Below, piece by piece: positions 45,471 through 55,515 of a DNA stretch of 56,723 nucleotides. Within the stretch, counting starts at the first letter, position 1. The number at the start of each line of letters is the position of its first letter. The notes under the pieces were generated by a model, which was given only the letters and a program-made list of their open reading frames with translations, was not told where the DNA came from and did no database searches. This DNA is from Gammaproteobacteria bacterium (GTDB taxonomy: Bacteria > Pseudomonadota > Gammaproteobacteria > Pseudomonadales > Pseudohongiellaceae), in the NCBI GenBank assembly GCA_018401885.1, contig JAGYKB010000016.1:1-56723 (forward strand), in the 5' to 3' direction. Position numbers and translations under genes: made by a program.

Positions 45471-46583
45471 GTGTCCAAAATTGGATTGTTAGCAAGCTAC
45501 AGAGCCGATGTTGCGGCGGGAAAAATTAGCGAAGACGCAGAGCAGGTGAGAATCGTTGGCGAGCTGGAACGATTATCAGCTGAGTTGGATCTAGCTGCTC
45601 GCCGCGAGAGCAGTCTGCTAGGTCAGCTCAGGCGCAGGGTAGGGCGAAAGAGCGAAAACTCATGTAAAGGTTTGTATTTGTGGGGAGGAGTTGGGCGAGG
45701 GAAAACCTACCTCTTGGATCTCTTTTTTTATTCGATCCATTCGGTGCCCAAAAGGCGCACGCATTTCCATCGCTTTATGCAAGAGGTTCACCAGAAGCTT
45801 GCCGTTTTGCAAGGGCATAAGAATCCTCTTATTGACGTCGCAGATGAGCTTGCCAATGAAGTGAGGTTACTTTGCTTCGACGAATTTTTTGTGCAGGATA
45901 TCGCCGATGCCATGTTGCTAGCCGGGCTTTTAAACGCGCTATTTGAGCGCGGCGTGGTGCTGGTTACAACGTCAAACATTCACCCCGATGGATTGTATAA
46001 AAATGGGCTGCAGCGCGCACGTTTTCTGCCTGCTATTGAACTGCTTAAGACGCATACTCAGGTAATCGAAATCAAGTCGGGTATCGACTATCGACTCCGT
46101 AGCCTCGAACAAGCAACGCTTTATTACTCTCCAGATGATTCGAAGGCGCGCGCGGCGATGCTTGCCAGTATGCATGAGCTGGTCCCCTCCGAGGCGCATC
46201 TCGCAAACGACGTCTGTGTTGAAATTCTTGGACGGGAACTGCGCGCACTCTGGGTTGGGGATGATATCGTCTGGTTCGAGTTCTCAGAACTATGCGACGG
46301 GCCTCGAAGCGCCTTCGATTACGTTGAGCTGGCGAAGCTATTCCATTCGATGCTTATTACTGGTGTCCCCGTATTCGACGACGCGCGAAATGATCAAGCC
46401 CGACGCTTTATCAACCTTATCGATGAGCTGTACGACCGCAGAGTGAAGTTGATTGCTTCGGCCGCAGCCCCTATAGTAGCTCTCTATGTTGGGACGCAAT
46501 TACGCTTCGAGTTTGAGCGAACAGCCTCCCGATTATTGGAAATGCAGTCCTTGGACTATCTGGCGACAGCACATCGTGGCTGA
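45471..46583 (+). CDS. zapE: Cell division ATPase ZapE
   Basis: AFG1-like AAA ATPase that acts at the Z ring under stress. From the GTG at 45471, preceded by AAGGA, it has 370 residues. A GTG at 45432 would add 13 residues, but the family's usual start aligns with ...LLASYRADVAAGKI. Walker A is YLWGGVGRGKTYLLDLFF, followed by HFHRFMQEVHQKL, Walker B LCFDEFFVQDIADAM and the sensor region VLVTTSNIHPDGLYKNGLQR. It lies upstream of rplM, as in many gammaproteobacteria. Confidence 0.93.
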   Translation: MSKIGLLASYRADVAAGKISEDAEQVRIVGELERLSAELDLAARRESSLLGQLRRRVGRKSENSCKGLYLWGGVGRGKTYLLDLFFYSIHSVPKRRTHFHRFMQEVHQKLAVLQGHKNPLIDVADELANEVRLLCFDEFFVQDIADAMLLAGLLNALFERGVVLVTTSNIHPDGLYKNGLQRARFLPAIELLKTHTQVIEIKSGIDYRLRSLEQATLYYSPDDSKARAAMLASMHELVPSEAHLANDVCVEILGRELRALWVGDDIVWFEFSELCDGPRSAFDYVELAKLFHSMLITGVPVFDDARNDQARRFINLIDELYDRRVKLIASAAAPIVALYVGTQLRFEFERTASRLLEMQSLDYLATAHRG

Positions 46584-46609
46584 AGAGGGTGAAATCCTTT
46601 TAAATTCGC

Positions 46610-46638
46610 TTGAAAGATCTAAATTGCTCCGGTAGTAT
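46610..46638 (+). promoter_or_regulatory. Sigma-70 promoter of rplM-rpsI
   Basis: TTGAAA (46610-46615) and TAGTAT (46633-46638) are separated by 17 bases, about 35 bases upstream of the rplM ATG. This is one of the clearest promoters in the window. Confidence 0.75.
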
Positions 46639-46673
46639 TCGCCCTCCTTAAAGTAAAGACCGATGACTAATCG

Positions 46674-47102
46674 ATGAAGACTTACAGCGCAAAAACAAAT
46701 GAAGTTGATCAGGCATGGCTCCTGGTCGATGCGGAAGGCCAAACACTAGGCAGAATGGCGGCTGAGATAGCGCATCGCCTGCGTGGAAAGCACAAGCCAG
46801 AGTTTACTTCGCATATTGATACCGGCGACTTCGTTGTTGTTGTCAACTGTGAAAAAGTGAAGGTTACGGGCAATAAAGCAAAAGATAAGATCTACCATGC
46901 TCACTCGGGATACCCCGGCGGCCTGAAGTCGATCTCTTTTGAAAAGCTCATCGAACGTGCGCCTGAGCGTGTCATTCAAAACGCAGTGAAAGGCATGCTG
47001 CCTAAGAATGCACTTGGCCGTGCCATGTTCAAAAAATTAAAAGTCTACGCCGGTAGCGAGCATCCTCACGGTGCTCAGCAGCCGCAAGCCGTTCAATTTT
47101 AA
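46674..47102 (+). CDS. rplM: 50S ribosomal protein L13
   Basis: Early-assembling large-subunit protein of 142 residues, the normal length. Typical sequence includes [20 protein letters not shown] at the start, [19 protein letters not shown] near residue 25, and [20 protein letters not shown] near 103. In E. coli L13 represses its own operon, and here the short leader (46639-46673) would be the place for such control; I see no strong hairpin. It is followed 17 bases later by rpsI. Confidence 0.98.
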   Translation: MKTYSAKTNEVDQAWLLVDAEGQTLGRMAAEIAHRLRGKHKPEFTSHIDTGDFVVVVNCEKVKVTGNKAKDKIYHAHSGYPGGLKSISFEKLIERAPERVIQNAVKGMLPKNALGRAMFKKLKVYAGSEHPHGAQQPQAVQF

Positions 47103-47119
47103 GAGGTTAGCTTAGTTCT

Positions 47120-47512
47120 ATGACTACTACGCAATACTACGGAACTGGTCGTCGTAAGACCTCGACTGCGAGGGTATACCTCAAGAATGGTAGCGGTGCT
47201 ATCACTGTCAACAAGCGTCCGCTCGATGGTTACTTCGGTCGGGAAGTGGCTCGCATGATCGTGCGCCAGCCTCTAGAGCTCGTGGAAATGGTCGAGAAGT
47301 TCGACGTAAATGTCACAGTGCGCGGTGGTGGTAGCTTCGGGCAAGCCGGCGCTATTCGGCACGGAATTACTCGCGCACTGATGGAGTACGACCAAGAGCT
47401 TAAGCCTACGCTACGTAAGGCAGGTTTCGTCACTCGTGACGCGCGTGAGGTTGAGCGTAAGAAGGTTGGTTTGCGTAAGGCGCGTAAGAAGCCACAATTC
47501 TCAAAGCGCTAA
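47120..47512 (+). CDS. rpsI: 30S ribosomal protein S9
   Basis: Small-subunit protein of 130 residues whose C-terminal tail reaches the P-site tRNA. The sequence has [19 protein letters not shown] near residue 6, [20 protein letters not shown] near 69, and ends in KKPQFSKR with the universal C-terminal lysine-arginine. It closes the rplM-rpsI operon before a strong terminator. Confidence 0.98.
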   Translation: MTTTQYYGTGRRKTSTARVYLKNGSGAITVNKRPLDGYFGREVARMIVRQPLELVEMVEKFDVNVTVRGGGSFGQAGAIRHGITRALMEYDQELKPTLRKAGFVTRDAREVERKKVGLRKARKKPQFSKR

Positions 47513-47536
47513 CCTTCGTCTCGCGAGGGTTGAGCA

Positions 47537-47578
47537 CAAAAACGCCGAAATCGTCTTCGATCTCGGCGTTTTTTTTGT
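47537..47578 (+). terminator. Intrinsic terminator of rplM-rpsI
   Basis: The AAAAACGCCGA arm (from 47537) pairs with TCGGCGTTTTT (to about 47574), followed by further T residues. The outer GCAC/GTGC bases extend the complementarity. Confidence 0.9.
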
Positions 47579-47641
47579 GCCAAAAAATATTTTTTCTACT
47601 TTGATTTCAATCATCTACTGACGGATTCGGTCATAGTTGAC

Positions 47642-47670
47642 TTGAAATAACCCCAATGTTTGTCTATGAT
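47642..47670 (+). promoter_or_regulatory. Sigma-70 promoter of the petABC operon
   Basis: TTGAAA (47642-47647), a 17-base spacer and TATGAT (47665-47670) lie about 165 bases upstream of the petA GTG. The 165-base 5' leader shows no structure I can name. Confidence 0.7.
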
Positions 47671-47835
47671 TGCCGCGGTTTGCTAACCCGCAATGGACGC
47701 TGCATCCAATTCAACAGAATACTCGCCCCATTTCTGCCCTGACGCTAGCACGGAGTCCGCTTCGTCCGTGTCAATAAAGAGCTCGTGGCGGGCGCGAATA
47801 CATTCTTTTAAAGCTAGCTCACGAGGAGAAAAACG

Positions 47836-48438
47836 GTGACTGACAACAGTGCGAATGTTGGCCGTAGACGGTTCTTAGTTGGTTCGACGACAGCGGTTGG
47901 TGCCGCTGGTGTAGTAGGTGCTGCGGTGCCTTTCGTAGGGTCGTGGAACCCAAGCGCCAAAGCGCGTGCGGCAGGAGCTCCTGTTCGCATCGATATTAGT
48001 CGTCTTCAAGACGGTGAAATGCTGGGGCCAATCCCTGCATGGCGTGGGCGTCCTATTTTTGTTGTTAAGCGTAGCGAGGCATTGCTCGCCGCACTCAACG
48101 AAGACCCCGATCGCCTCACCGATCCAGATTCGCAAGAGCCAGAACAGCCCACTTATGCGCAAAATGAATACCGTGCTCGCCGCCCCGACGTAATGGTTTT
48201 GGTCGGCCTATGCCCACACCTTTTCTGCTCACCCACTCCGCATATCGAACTCAAGGCGCAGCCTTTCGACGAAGAGTGGCGTGGCGGATTCTTCTGCCCC
48301 TGTCACGGTTCGCGATTCGACCTCGCTGGACGTGTTTACAGCGGATCACCTTCATCGCGCAACATGGAAGTGCCGCCGCATTCATTTGAGGACGACAACG
48401 TGTTGATCATAGGTATTGACGAGGAGACAGCAGCATGA
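47836..48438 (+). CDS. petA: Ubiquinol-cytochrome c reductase Rieske iron-sulfur subunit
   Basis: [2Fe-2S] subunit of complex III that takes electrons from quinol in the periplasm. From the GTG behind CGAGGAG it has 200 residues with a twin-arginine-type N-terminus (NVGRRRFLVGSTTAVG) and one membrane anchor. The cluster boxes are near residues 125-130 and 154-159. Box II reads CPCHGS as usual. Box I reads CPHLFC where the family has CTHLGC: all four ligand positions are intact, but the Thr and the Gly of the loop are replaced by Pro and Phe. It overlaps the next gene by four bases (ATGA). Confidence 0.95.
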   Translation: MTDNSANVGRRRFLVGSTTAVGAAGVVGAAVPFVGSWNPSAKARAAGAPVRIDISRLQDGEMLGPIPAWRGRPIFVVKRSEALLAALNEDPDRLTDPDSQEPEQPTYAQNEYRARRPDVMVLVGLCPHLFCSPTPHIELKAQPFDEEWRGGFFCPCHGSRFDLAGRVYSGSPSSRNMEVPPHSFEDDNVLIIGIDEETAA

Positions 48439-50465
48439 GCGATTCAAACAAGCCCGGCCTCGTAATGGGCGCATTAGTCGGTCTCCGCGACTGGACAGAC
48501 GACAGGCTGCCAATAGTGTCAGCTTGGAAGAAGCACATGAGCGAATACTACGCTCCTAAAAACTTCAACTTTTGGTACTTCTTCGGCGTATTGTCGATGG
48601 TTGTATTGGTTATCCAGCTGCTCACAGGCATCTGGTTGACGATGAATTATACCGCGAGTGCCGAAGCGGCATTTGCTTCCGTCGAATACATCATGCGTGA
48701 TGTCGACTACGGCTGGATGCTGCGTTACATGCACTCAACCGGTGCGTCTGCCTTCTTTGCTGTGGTTTATCTCCACATGTTCCGCGGCATGATGTATGGC
48801 TCGTACCAAAAACCTCGCGAGTTAATCTGGGTCTTCGGTATGGCGATCTACCTCGTCCTAATGATGGAAGGATTCCTGGGCTATGTGTTGCCTTGGGGTC
48901 AAATGTCATATTGGGGCGCTAACGTTATCGTATCGCTAGCCGGCGCAATTCCGGTCATCGGTGAAGACCTATTAGTTTGGGTGCGCGGTGACTACTTAAT
49001 TTCGGGCGCTACACTGAACCGCTTCTTCGCTCTTCACGTGGTCGCACTTCCGATCGTGTTAATCGCCTTGGTGGTGTTGCATATTCTCGCGCTACATGAG
49101 GTGGGCTCGAACAACCCTGACGGCGTCGAGATCAAGAAAAATAAAGATGCAAATGGTGTGCCTCTCGATGGCGTTCCTTTCCATCCGTATTACACGATGT
49201 ATCATGATCTAGGTGGCATAATCGTTTTCTTGTTTGTCTTCTGTGCAATCGTATTCTTCGCGCCAGAGATGGGTGGGTATTTCCTGGAAATCGCCAACTT
49301 CCAAGAAGCTGATTCACTAAAAACGCCGGAGCACGTGCCACCGGTTTGGTATTACACCCCGTTCTACTCGATGCTACGCGCGGTTACCTACCCGCTGTTC
49401 GGTATCGATGCGAAATTCTGGGGCATGCTGGTCATGTTCGGTGCGATTGCAATTCTCTTTGTGCTGCCGTGGCTCGATAAGAGTCCAGTCCGATCAATTC
49501 GTTACAAAGGTAAGTTTAGCCGCATCGCGCTTCTACTTTTCGTCGTCGCGTTCCTGATTCTTGGTGTGCTTGGTACGCAATCAGTCAGTCCAGCCAAAAC
49601 ACTCCTTGCTCAGATTATGACGCTTGTGTATTTCGGGTATTTCTTCGCGATGCCTTGGTATACACGTGCAGAAGAGACAGCAACACCGCCTGAGCGCGTC
49701 ACTGGTCGCTTTATCAGCATCCCTCAGTTTATCGGTGCGTTATTGCTTATCGCGGCGATGGTAGTCATCCCATTGATGCTCACCAATACCGCTCATGCCG
49801 CTGAGGCCAGCAATGTTGATCTCATGCACGTCGAAACAAGTTTTGAGGACAAGGGATCACTTCAGCGCGGCTGGGGTACCTACATGAACTATTGTGCGGG
49901 TTGTCATGAGCTTGGCGCTGCGCTGCGCGCAGCCGAAGACTTAGAGCTCGATGCTGAATTGGTTGAGGCGAATATGATATTCGATGGATCGTCTATTGGT
50001 AGCCTAATGACCAATGCGATGGCCCCGAAGAAGACTCTGGGTATGGTTCAGTTACGCTTCCTCAGATCTCGCGCTGATCGGGCGCGTTCGCGCCCCGATT
50101 GGCTATACGCACGCGAAGTCGTTCTCCCTGGCGACCCTTCGCGTCCGCTGGGAGCTAACAACAAGCTTTTTGCGAACGTCGGCATGCCCAATGCTCTGCA
50201 CAATCTACAGGGTGACGTTGTCTGTGACGACCATGGAACAGACGACCCTACTCAATGCGACCTAACGCACGTTGAGGGGACGGGTAGCCTATCACCGGCA
50301 GAGTTCGATGAAACGGTTGCAGATCTCGTGAACTTTCTCTACTACATCGGCGAGCCTATCCGTGCGAAGCGTCAGTCGATTGGCGTCTGGGTCTTAGCGT
50401 TTCTCGGGCTCCTCTACATCCTCGTGTTCTTCATGAGCCGAGAGTTTAGCAAGGACTATCATTGA
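48435..50465 (+). CDS. petBC: Fused cytochrome b / cytochrome c1 of complex III
   Basis: One uninterrupted 676-codon frame encodes both remaining bc1 subunits. Residues 1 to about 420 are cytochrome b: haem-ligand segments MLRYMHSTGASAFFAVVYLH and RFFALHVVALPIVLIALVVL, the PEWY-like site as PPVWYYTPFY, and eight or more membrane spans. After YTRAEETATPPERVTG comes what is normally the c1 signal peptide (FIGALLLIAAMVVIPLML, AHA-type cleavage near 455). Cytochrome c1 follows with CAGCH at 487-491, NVGMPNAL as the Met ligand region and a C-terminal anchor (IGVWVLAFLGLLYILVFF). A fused b-c1 precursor cut after synthesis is known from Bradyrhizobium (fbcH). In the c1 part, two stretches (50044-50091 and 50107-50130) match the family only in the +1 frame, as if compensating indels had occurred. 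Confidence 0.93.
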   Translation: MSDSNKPGLVMGALVGLRDWTDDRLPIVSAWKKHMSEYYAPKNFNFWYFFGVLSMVVLVIQLLTGIWLTMNYTASAEAAFASVEYIMRDVDYGWMLRYMHSTGASAFFAVVYLHMFRGMMYGSYQKPRELIWVFGMAIYLVLMMEGFLGYVLPWGQMSYWGANVIVSLAGAIPVIGEDLLVWVRGDYLISGATLNRFFALHVVALPIVLIALVVLHILALHEVGSNNPDGVEIKKNKDANGVPLDGVPFHPYYTMYHDLGGIIVFLFVFCAIVFFAPEMGGYFLEIANFQEADSLKTPEHVPPVWYYTPFYSMLRAVTYPLFGIDAKFWGMLVMFGAIAILFVLPWLDKSPVRSIRYKGKFSRIALLLFVVAFLILGVLGTQSVSPAKTLLAQIMTLVYFGYFFAMPWYTRAEETATPPERVTGRFISIPQFIGALLLIAAMVVIPLMLTNTAHAAEASNVDLMHVETSFEDKGSLQRGWGTYMNYCAGCHELGAALRAAEDLELDAELVEANMIFDGSSIGSLMTNAMAPKKTLGMVQLRFLRSRADRARSRPDWLYAREVVLPGDPSRPLGANNKLFANVGMPNALHNLQGDVVCDDHGTDDPTQCDLTHVEGTGSLSPAEFDETVADLVNFLYYIGEPIRAKRQSIGVWVLAFLGLLYILVFFMSREFSKDYH

Positions 50466-50517
50466 TCTGACTGCGGTGCAGTTGAGGTCTACTATCTAAG
50501 GATTGAGAGGAAATACT

Positions 50518-51150
50518 ATGGGTGTGGTTGCTAAACGATCGTCGATGACTTTCTACTCTGATGGCACGAGCCAATACAGCCACCGAGTTCGCATCGTGCT
50601 GGCGGAAAAGGGTGTGACCGTTGAAACAATCGATGTAGATCCAGAAAAAAAGCCCGAGGATCTCGCTAGCCTCAATCCTTACAACTCGCTACCCACGCTA
50701 GTTGACAGGGATTTGGTGCTTTACGAAGCGGACATCATGATGGAATATCTAGATGAGCGTTTTCCTCATCCTCCTCTGTTCCCGGTCTATCCAGTAGCGC
50801 GCGCGATGAGCCGCCTGTGGATCTATCGCATAAAGCAAGATTGGTGCCCGCTAGTCGATAAACTCATGGCTAAAGACGGTACGCCGGCGGCGCTTGACAA
50901 GGCACGCAAAGAATTACGCGACAGCCTCGTGTCTATTGCTGCGATTTTTGGCGAAAAGCCCTATTTTATGAGTGACGAGTTCACTATCGTCGATTGCTGC
51001 GTAATGCCGATTTTATGGCGTCTCCCGGTAATGGGAATTGAGCTTCCTAAGACGAAGGGTGTAAAACCACTTCTTGATTACCGCGATCGCCTCTTTGAGC
51101 GTGAATCTGTGATCATGAGTCTTTCCGAGCAAGAAAAAGAGATGGTTTAA
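50518..51150 (+). CDS. sspA: Stringent starvation protein A
   Basis: RNA-polymerase-associated regulator with a glutathione S-transferase fold that lacks GST activity. From the ATG at 50518 it has 210 residues: thioredoxin-like half [20 protein letters not shown] near residue 9, [20 protein letters not shown] near 48, and an all-helical C-terminal half. It follows the cytochrome genes by 52 bases and pairs with sspB, as in E. coli and Pseudomonas. Confidence 0.95.
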   Translation: MGVVAKRSSMTFYSDGTSQYSHRVRIVLAEKGVTVETIDVDPEKKPEDLASLNPYNSLPTLVDRDLVLYEADIMMEYLDERFPHPPLFPVYPVARAMSRLWIYRIKQDWCPLVDKLMAKDGTPAALDKARKELRDSLVSIAAIFGEKPYFMSDEFTIVDCCVMPILWRLPVMGIELPKTKGVKPLLDYRDRLFERESVIMSLSEQEKEMV

Positions 51151-51191
51151 AACCCTCTTCGCCGAATAGTCTTCTCAGAGAAAAGAAAGAC

Positions 51192-51611
51192 ATGTCGACA
51201 CCAATGACCTCTAGTCGGCCCTACCTCGTCAGAGCCCTTTATGAGTGGATTCTAGACAACGGCTGCACCCCGCATGTAGTCGTTGACGCGCTAATAGACG
51301 GCGTCGAAGTGCCCCAAGAACACGTAAAAGACGGCCAGATCGTTCTCAATGTGTCTCCTGTCGCCGTTCAAGATCTCATCATCGACGATCACTATGTTAG
51401 CTTCAATGGGCGCTTCGCCGGAGTCTCCCGGCGCGTACTCGTCCCCATTGGCGCAATGTTGGGAATCTACGCGCGGGAAAACGGGGAGGGGATGATGTTT
51501 AAGGCTGAAATACTTCCAGAACCGGAGCCGCCAGCGCCGACAGACAGCAGCGCGAGCGGCACCCAGTCGAGTTCGAGTCAGAAAAAGCCTGCTCTACGAT
51601 TGGTCAAATAG
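51192..51611 (+). CDS. sspB: ClpXP adaptor protein SspB
   Basis: Adaptor that hands ssrA-tagged proteins to ClpXP. The 139 residues have the tag-binding fold (RPYLVRALYEWILDNGCTPH at residues about 8-27, VPQEHVKDGQIVLNVSP, ISFNGRF-like VSFNGRFAGVSR). A flexible linker leads to a C-terminal ClpX-docking tail ending PALRLVK, a close match to the XB motif. It is convergent with dolP, 5 bases apart. Confidence 0.95.
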   Translation: MSTPMTSSRPYLVRALYEWILDNGCTPHVVVDALIDGVEVPQEHVKDGQIVLNVSPVAVQDLIIDDHYVSFNGRFAGVSRRVLVPIGAMLGIYARENGEGMMFKAEILPEPEPPAPTDSSASGTQSSSSQKKPALRLVK

Positions 51612-51616
51612 CGTCA

Positions 51617-52917
<1,301 letters not shown>

Positions 52918-52977
52918 TTAGCGTGGCTTGGCTAGAACGGCTGTGTTGGTCAGAATTTAATGCTCAGAATGCGATGA

Positions 52978-53352
52978 TTAAACGAAGGCGGCCTTAATCC
53001 AATTAACGTCAATCTCGTTAGTCTGCCTGTTATTGCTCAGAGCGATAACATCGAATCGGCAAAAGTAAGTCTTGAACTCACGGTGGGTGAGTAAATAATA
53101 TTTCGCGACATTACGAATACGGCGCTGCTTGTGGGCTGTAACTGAAGCGCTTGCACCACCGAAGCGATTGCTCGACCTAAATCTGACTTCAACGAAAATC
53201 AGCTTGCTCTCGGCATCAGTCACAATTAGATCGATTTCCCCAGCCTTGCAGCGAAAATTCTGACTCGCGATCCGACAGCCCCTAACCTTTAAATAGTCCG
53301 CAGCAAGGGCTTCGAACCGACGTCCAGTTGCGACTGCCGTCTCTCTAGTCAT
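52978..53352 (-). CDS. yraN: YraN/UPF0102 family nuclease-fold protein
   Basis: Conserved 124-residue protein with a Holliday-junction-resolvase-like endonuclease fold. Visible are GRRFEALAADYLKVRGCRI near residue 11, the catalytic-type FRCKAGEIDLIV with D then FVEVRFRSSNRFGGA (D-ExK-like core; here EVR), and a C-terminal helix. The role is unknown. It lies between lpoA and diaA as usual. The gap 52807-52977 shows nothing. Confidence 0.9.
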   Translation of the reverse strand: MTRETAVATGRRFEALAADYLKVRGCRIASQNFRCKAGEIDLIVTDAESKLIFVEVRFRSSNRFGGASASVTAHKQRRIRNVAKYYLLTHREFKTYFCRFDVIALSNNRQTNEIDVNWIKAAFV

Positions 53353-53457
53353 GCACTAAGCATCCCCGTTTTAGAATTGTTCAGTCGCGTGGCGGACCGG
53401 ATTCGGGAAAGGCAAGAGAATGATATGAGAAGGCTGATGGGCGGTAGCGAGGTGAGC

Positions 53458-55338
53458 CTAGCTCTCTGGTATGGGCTCGGGTACACCATTTTCAAACCTC
53501 AGCATCACCAGCTTGCGCGTGATTTTCCCATCTTCAGCTAGGCTCAATTCGCCTGTCACCCCGCGCAGACTCCGCTGCGGATTGTTCCTAAACTGCGCAA
53601 TCTGCATCGCTAGATAAAAGCTGTCCACGCCCATGGCTCTGAGACGCTGACTTGAGCCGAACGCTGGGGCGAAGTTTTCGTCGGCCACCGACCGCAATTC
53701 GCTAGGTCTAACCATCCAAGGTGCGTCTCCAAACACTAAGCCATCGAGGTCTCGGGTGCTCGCGCTGGGGTCGCCATCATAGATCGAGGGAAGTGCAAGA
53801 AGCGGGAGATCCTGCGCGTAATAAAATGCGAGGGTTGGCACTAACTGGCGGCCTTGGCGAGGGTTTGCAATTAGAAATATGAAGTCTATGTCGCTGCGGC
53901 GCTGAGGTATGAACTCGATATTGTTCCGCGGTAGCGTTGCGCGAAGTCGACGCGCGCGCTCTTCGCTCGCATCGATGGCAAGAAGGTTCTTCACAACTGC
54001 GCTAAAATCTTCCTCTGGACCGAAAACAGAGCGAGCCACCACGCTGCCGCCGCGCTGTTCCCAGCGAGCCTGAAAAGTCGCTCGCAGGCGTGTATAGTTC
54101 TCTCCCTCGGGAGTGATGACCGCCGCACGGTTGAATCCGCGCTGCTTGGCGAGCGCTATGATTTGCTCGATTTCGTCCTCAGGCGCGAGACCGAATTGGA
54201 CGAGGTCAGAGGGCATTCCCACCAAAGATCCTTCTTCGCTGTCAGCATAATTTAGCGCAAGAGTTAGCGTGGGAAGTTTTGGAAGAGCAGCAATCTGATT
54301 GACGAGTGCTTTATCCAGTGGTCCGACGACAAGATCTACGCCGAGGCGTAATGCCTCATCGTAGATGCTGAACGCATCGGTCGCCTCGCTACTATCGAGG
54401 ACACTTATACGAGGGACTTCGCGAGAAATAGCGAGAGACTGATAGTAGGCCGCGACAAATCCTTCTTGGAGTGCTCTTCCGGCGGCTGTTTGCAACGGCA
54501 GAATGAGGCCAATATGCCGGGGGCGTTGATCCCATGCTGCATTGAGGCTCAGGAGCGCACTTGGCAGAAAGCTCGTCGCGGCATGTTGAGTCCAAACGCT
54601 TTGCCATCTCGCAATCGCATCTAATTGGCCGCGCAGGCTAAATTCCTCGCGCCTTATAGCTTTATTGAGCTCGAGCCAACCGCGAGCATGATAGCCTGCG
54701 GTTGCATTGGCCACTTTGTCAATTTCATCGATTGATAGGGTGTCGAGCGTTTGCCAGATGGAATCACTGAGTTGTCGAGCGAGCGGCGGTGATCCGTATT
54801 CGGCGCCCTCGCTGCGGCTGAGTTGAACGATTGCCGCGAGTGAGGGGTCGCCGAGCGCGTTGTAAGCCTTGCCCGCGAGTAGCGCGATTTTAATGTTTGT
54901 GTCGATTGGGAGTGCCTCGCGCGCGCGGCTGTCGAGTTCTTGAAGTAAACTACGCGCCTCAGAGTAATCGCTATTGCCGAATGCTATGGTTGCCTTAGCG
55001 AGCTGCACTAACGCGCGCAGCTCATCAGAGAGCAGCTGCTGTGCCGGAAGTGCGTCGATTTCGGCCGCGGCTCTTCTCAGATTATTTTCATAGATGAGCA
55101 GATCGATCGCTTGCAGTCGATACTCTGCCGCAGCCTCGGCGTCGTTCTGAGAGTCAGCCTGAGAAGCGGCGTTTAACAGAGTCTCAACCGACGCGGATGC
55201 TAAGTCGGAGGGGGGAGTGCTGGAATTGATTGGTGTTGACTGGCACCCAACAAGCAATCCGAGGAGCAAGAATGCAGAGCAAATACTCGAGACAGTCCGT
55301 AAATTATTGGCGCTGCGAAACAGTCTGGCCGTGCTCAT
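53458..55338 (-). CDS. lpoA: Penicillin-binding protein activator LpoA
   Basis: Outer-membrane lipoprotein that stimulates the transpeptidase PBP1A. From the ATG at 55336-55338 it has 626 residues: a signal peptide with lipobox LLVGC near residue 33, an N-terminal helical TPR-like domain (about 50-270) and a periplasmic-binding-protein-like C-terminal domain (from RPRHIGLILPLQ, about 285, through VVGPLDKALVNQI and IDFIFLIANPRQGRQLVPTL). A GTG five codons upstream is an alternative start. It is divergent from rsmI, the standard arrangement. Confidence 0.93.
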   Translation of the reverse strand: MSTARLFRSANNLRTVSSICSAFLLLGLLVGCQSTPINSSTPPSDLASASVETLLNAASQADSQNDAEAAAEYRLQAIDLLIYENNLRRAAAEIDALPAQQLLSDELRALVQLAKATIAFGNSDYSEARSLLQELDSRAREALPIDTNIKIALLAGKAYNALGDPSLAAIVQLSRSEGAEYGSPPLARQLSDSIWQTLDTLSIDEIDKVANATAGYHARGWLELNKAIRREEFSLRGQLDAIARWQSVWTQHAATSFLPSALLSLNAAWDQRPRHIGLILPLQTAAGRALQEGFVAAYYQSLAISREVPRISVLDSSEATDAFSIYDEALRLGVDLVVGPLDKALVNQIAALPKLPTLTLALNYADSEEGSLVGMPSDLVQFGLAPEDEIEQIIALAKQRGFNRAAVITPEGENYTRLRATFQARWEQRGGSVVARSVFGPEEDFSAVVKNLLAIDASEERARRLRATLPRNNIEFIPQRRSDIDFIFLIANPRQGRQLVPTLAFYYAQDLPLLALPSIYDGDPSASTRDLDGLVFGDAPWMVRPSELRSVADENFAPAFGSSQRLRAMGVDSFYLAMQIAQFRNNPQRSLRGVTGELSLAEDGKITRKLVMLRFENGVPEPIPES

Positions 55339-55515
55339 TTCAAACGTACCCACTCTTTGCGTGTTTAATTGTTCGGTTTAACGTGCTTAGTAGTTGTTTA
55401 GTCGAAGTCTAGGTTGCCAAATATGTTGTGGCAAATTAGGCGCGAACATTATCAAAATTGTACGCTTCACCCGCAGGGTTTGAAATAGCGGCTTCGTTTG
55501 AAAAGAGAGAATCGC

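Noticed and set aside
50014..50265. Separate 83-codon gene inside petBC
   Set aside because: Its first part is the shifted c1 sequence, but it has no start signal and its remainder is meaningless; treated as evidence for compensating indels, not as a gene.
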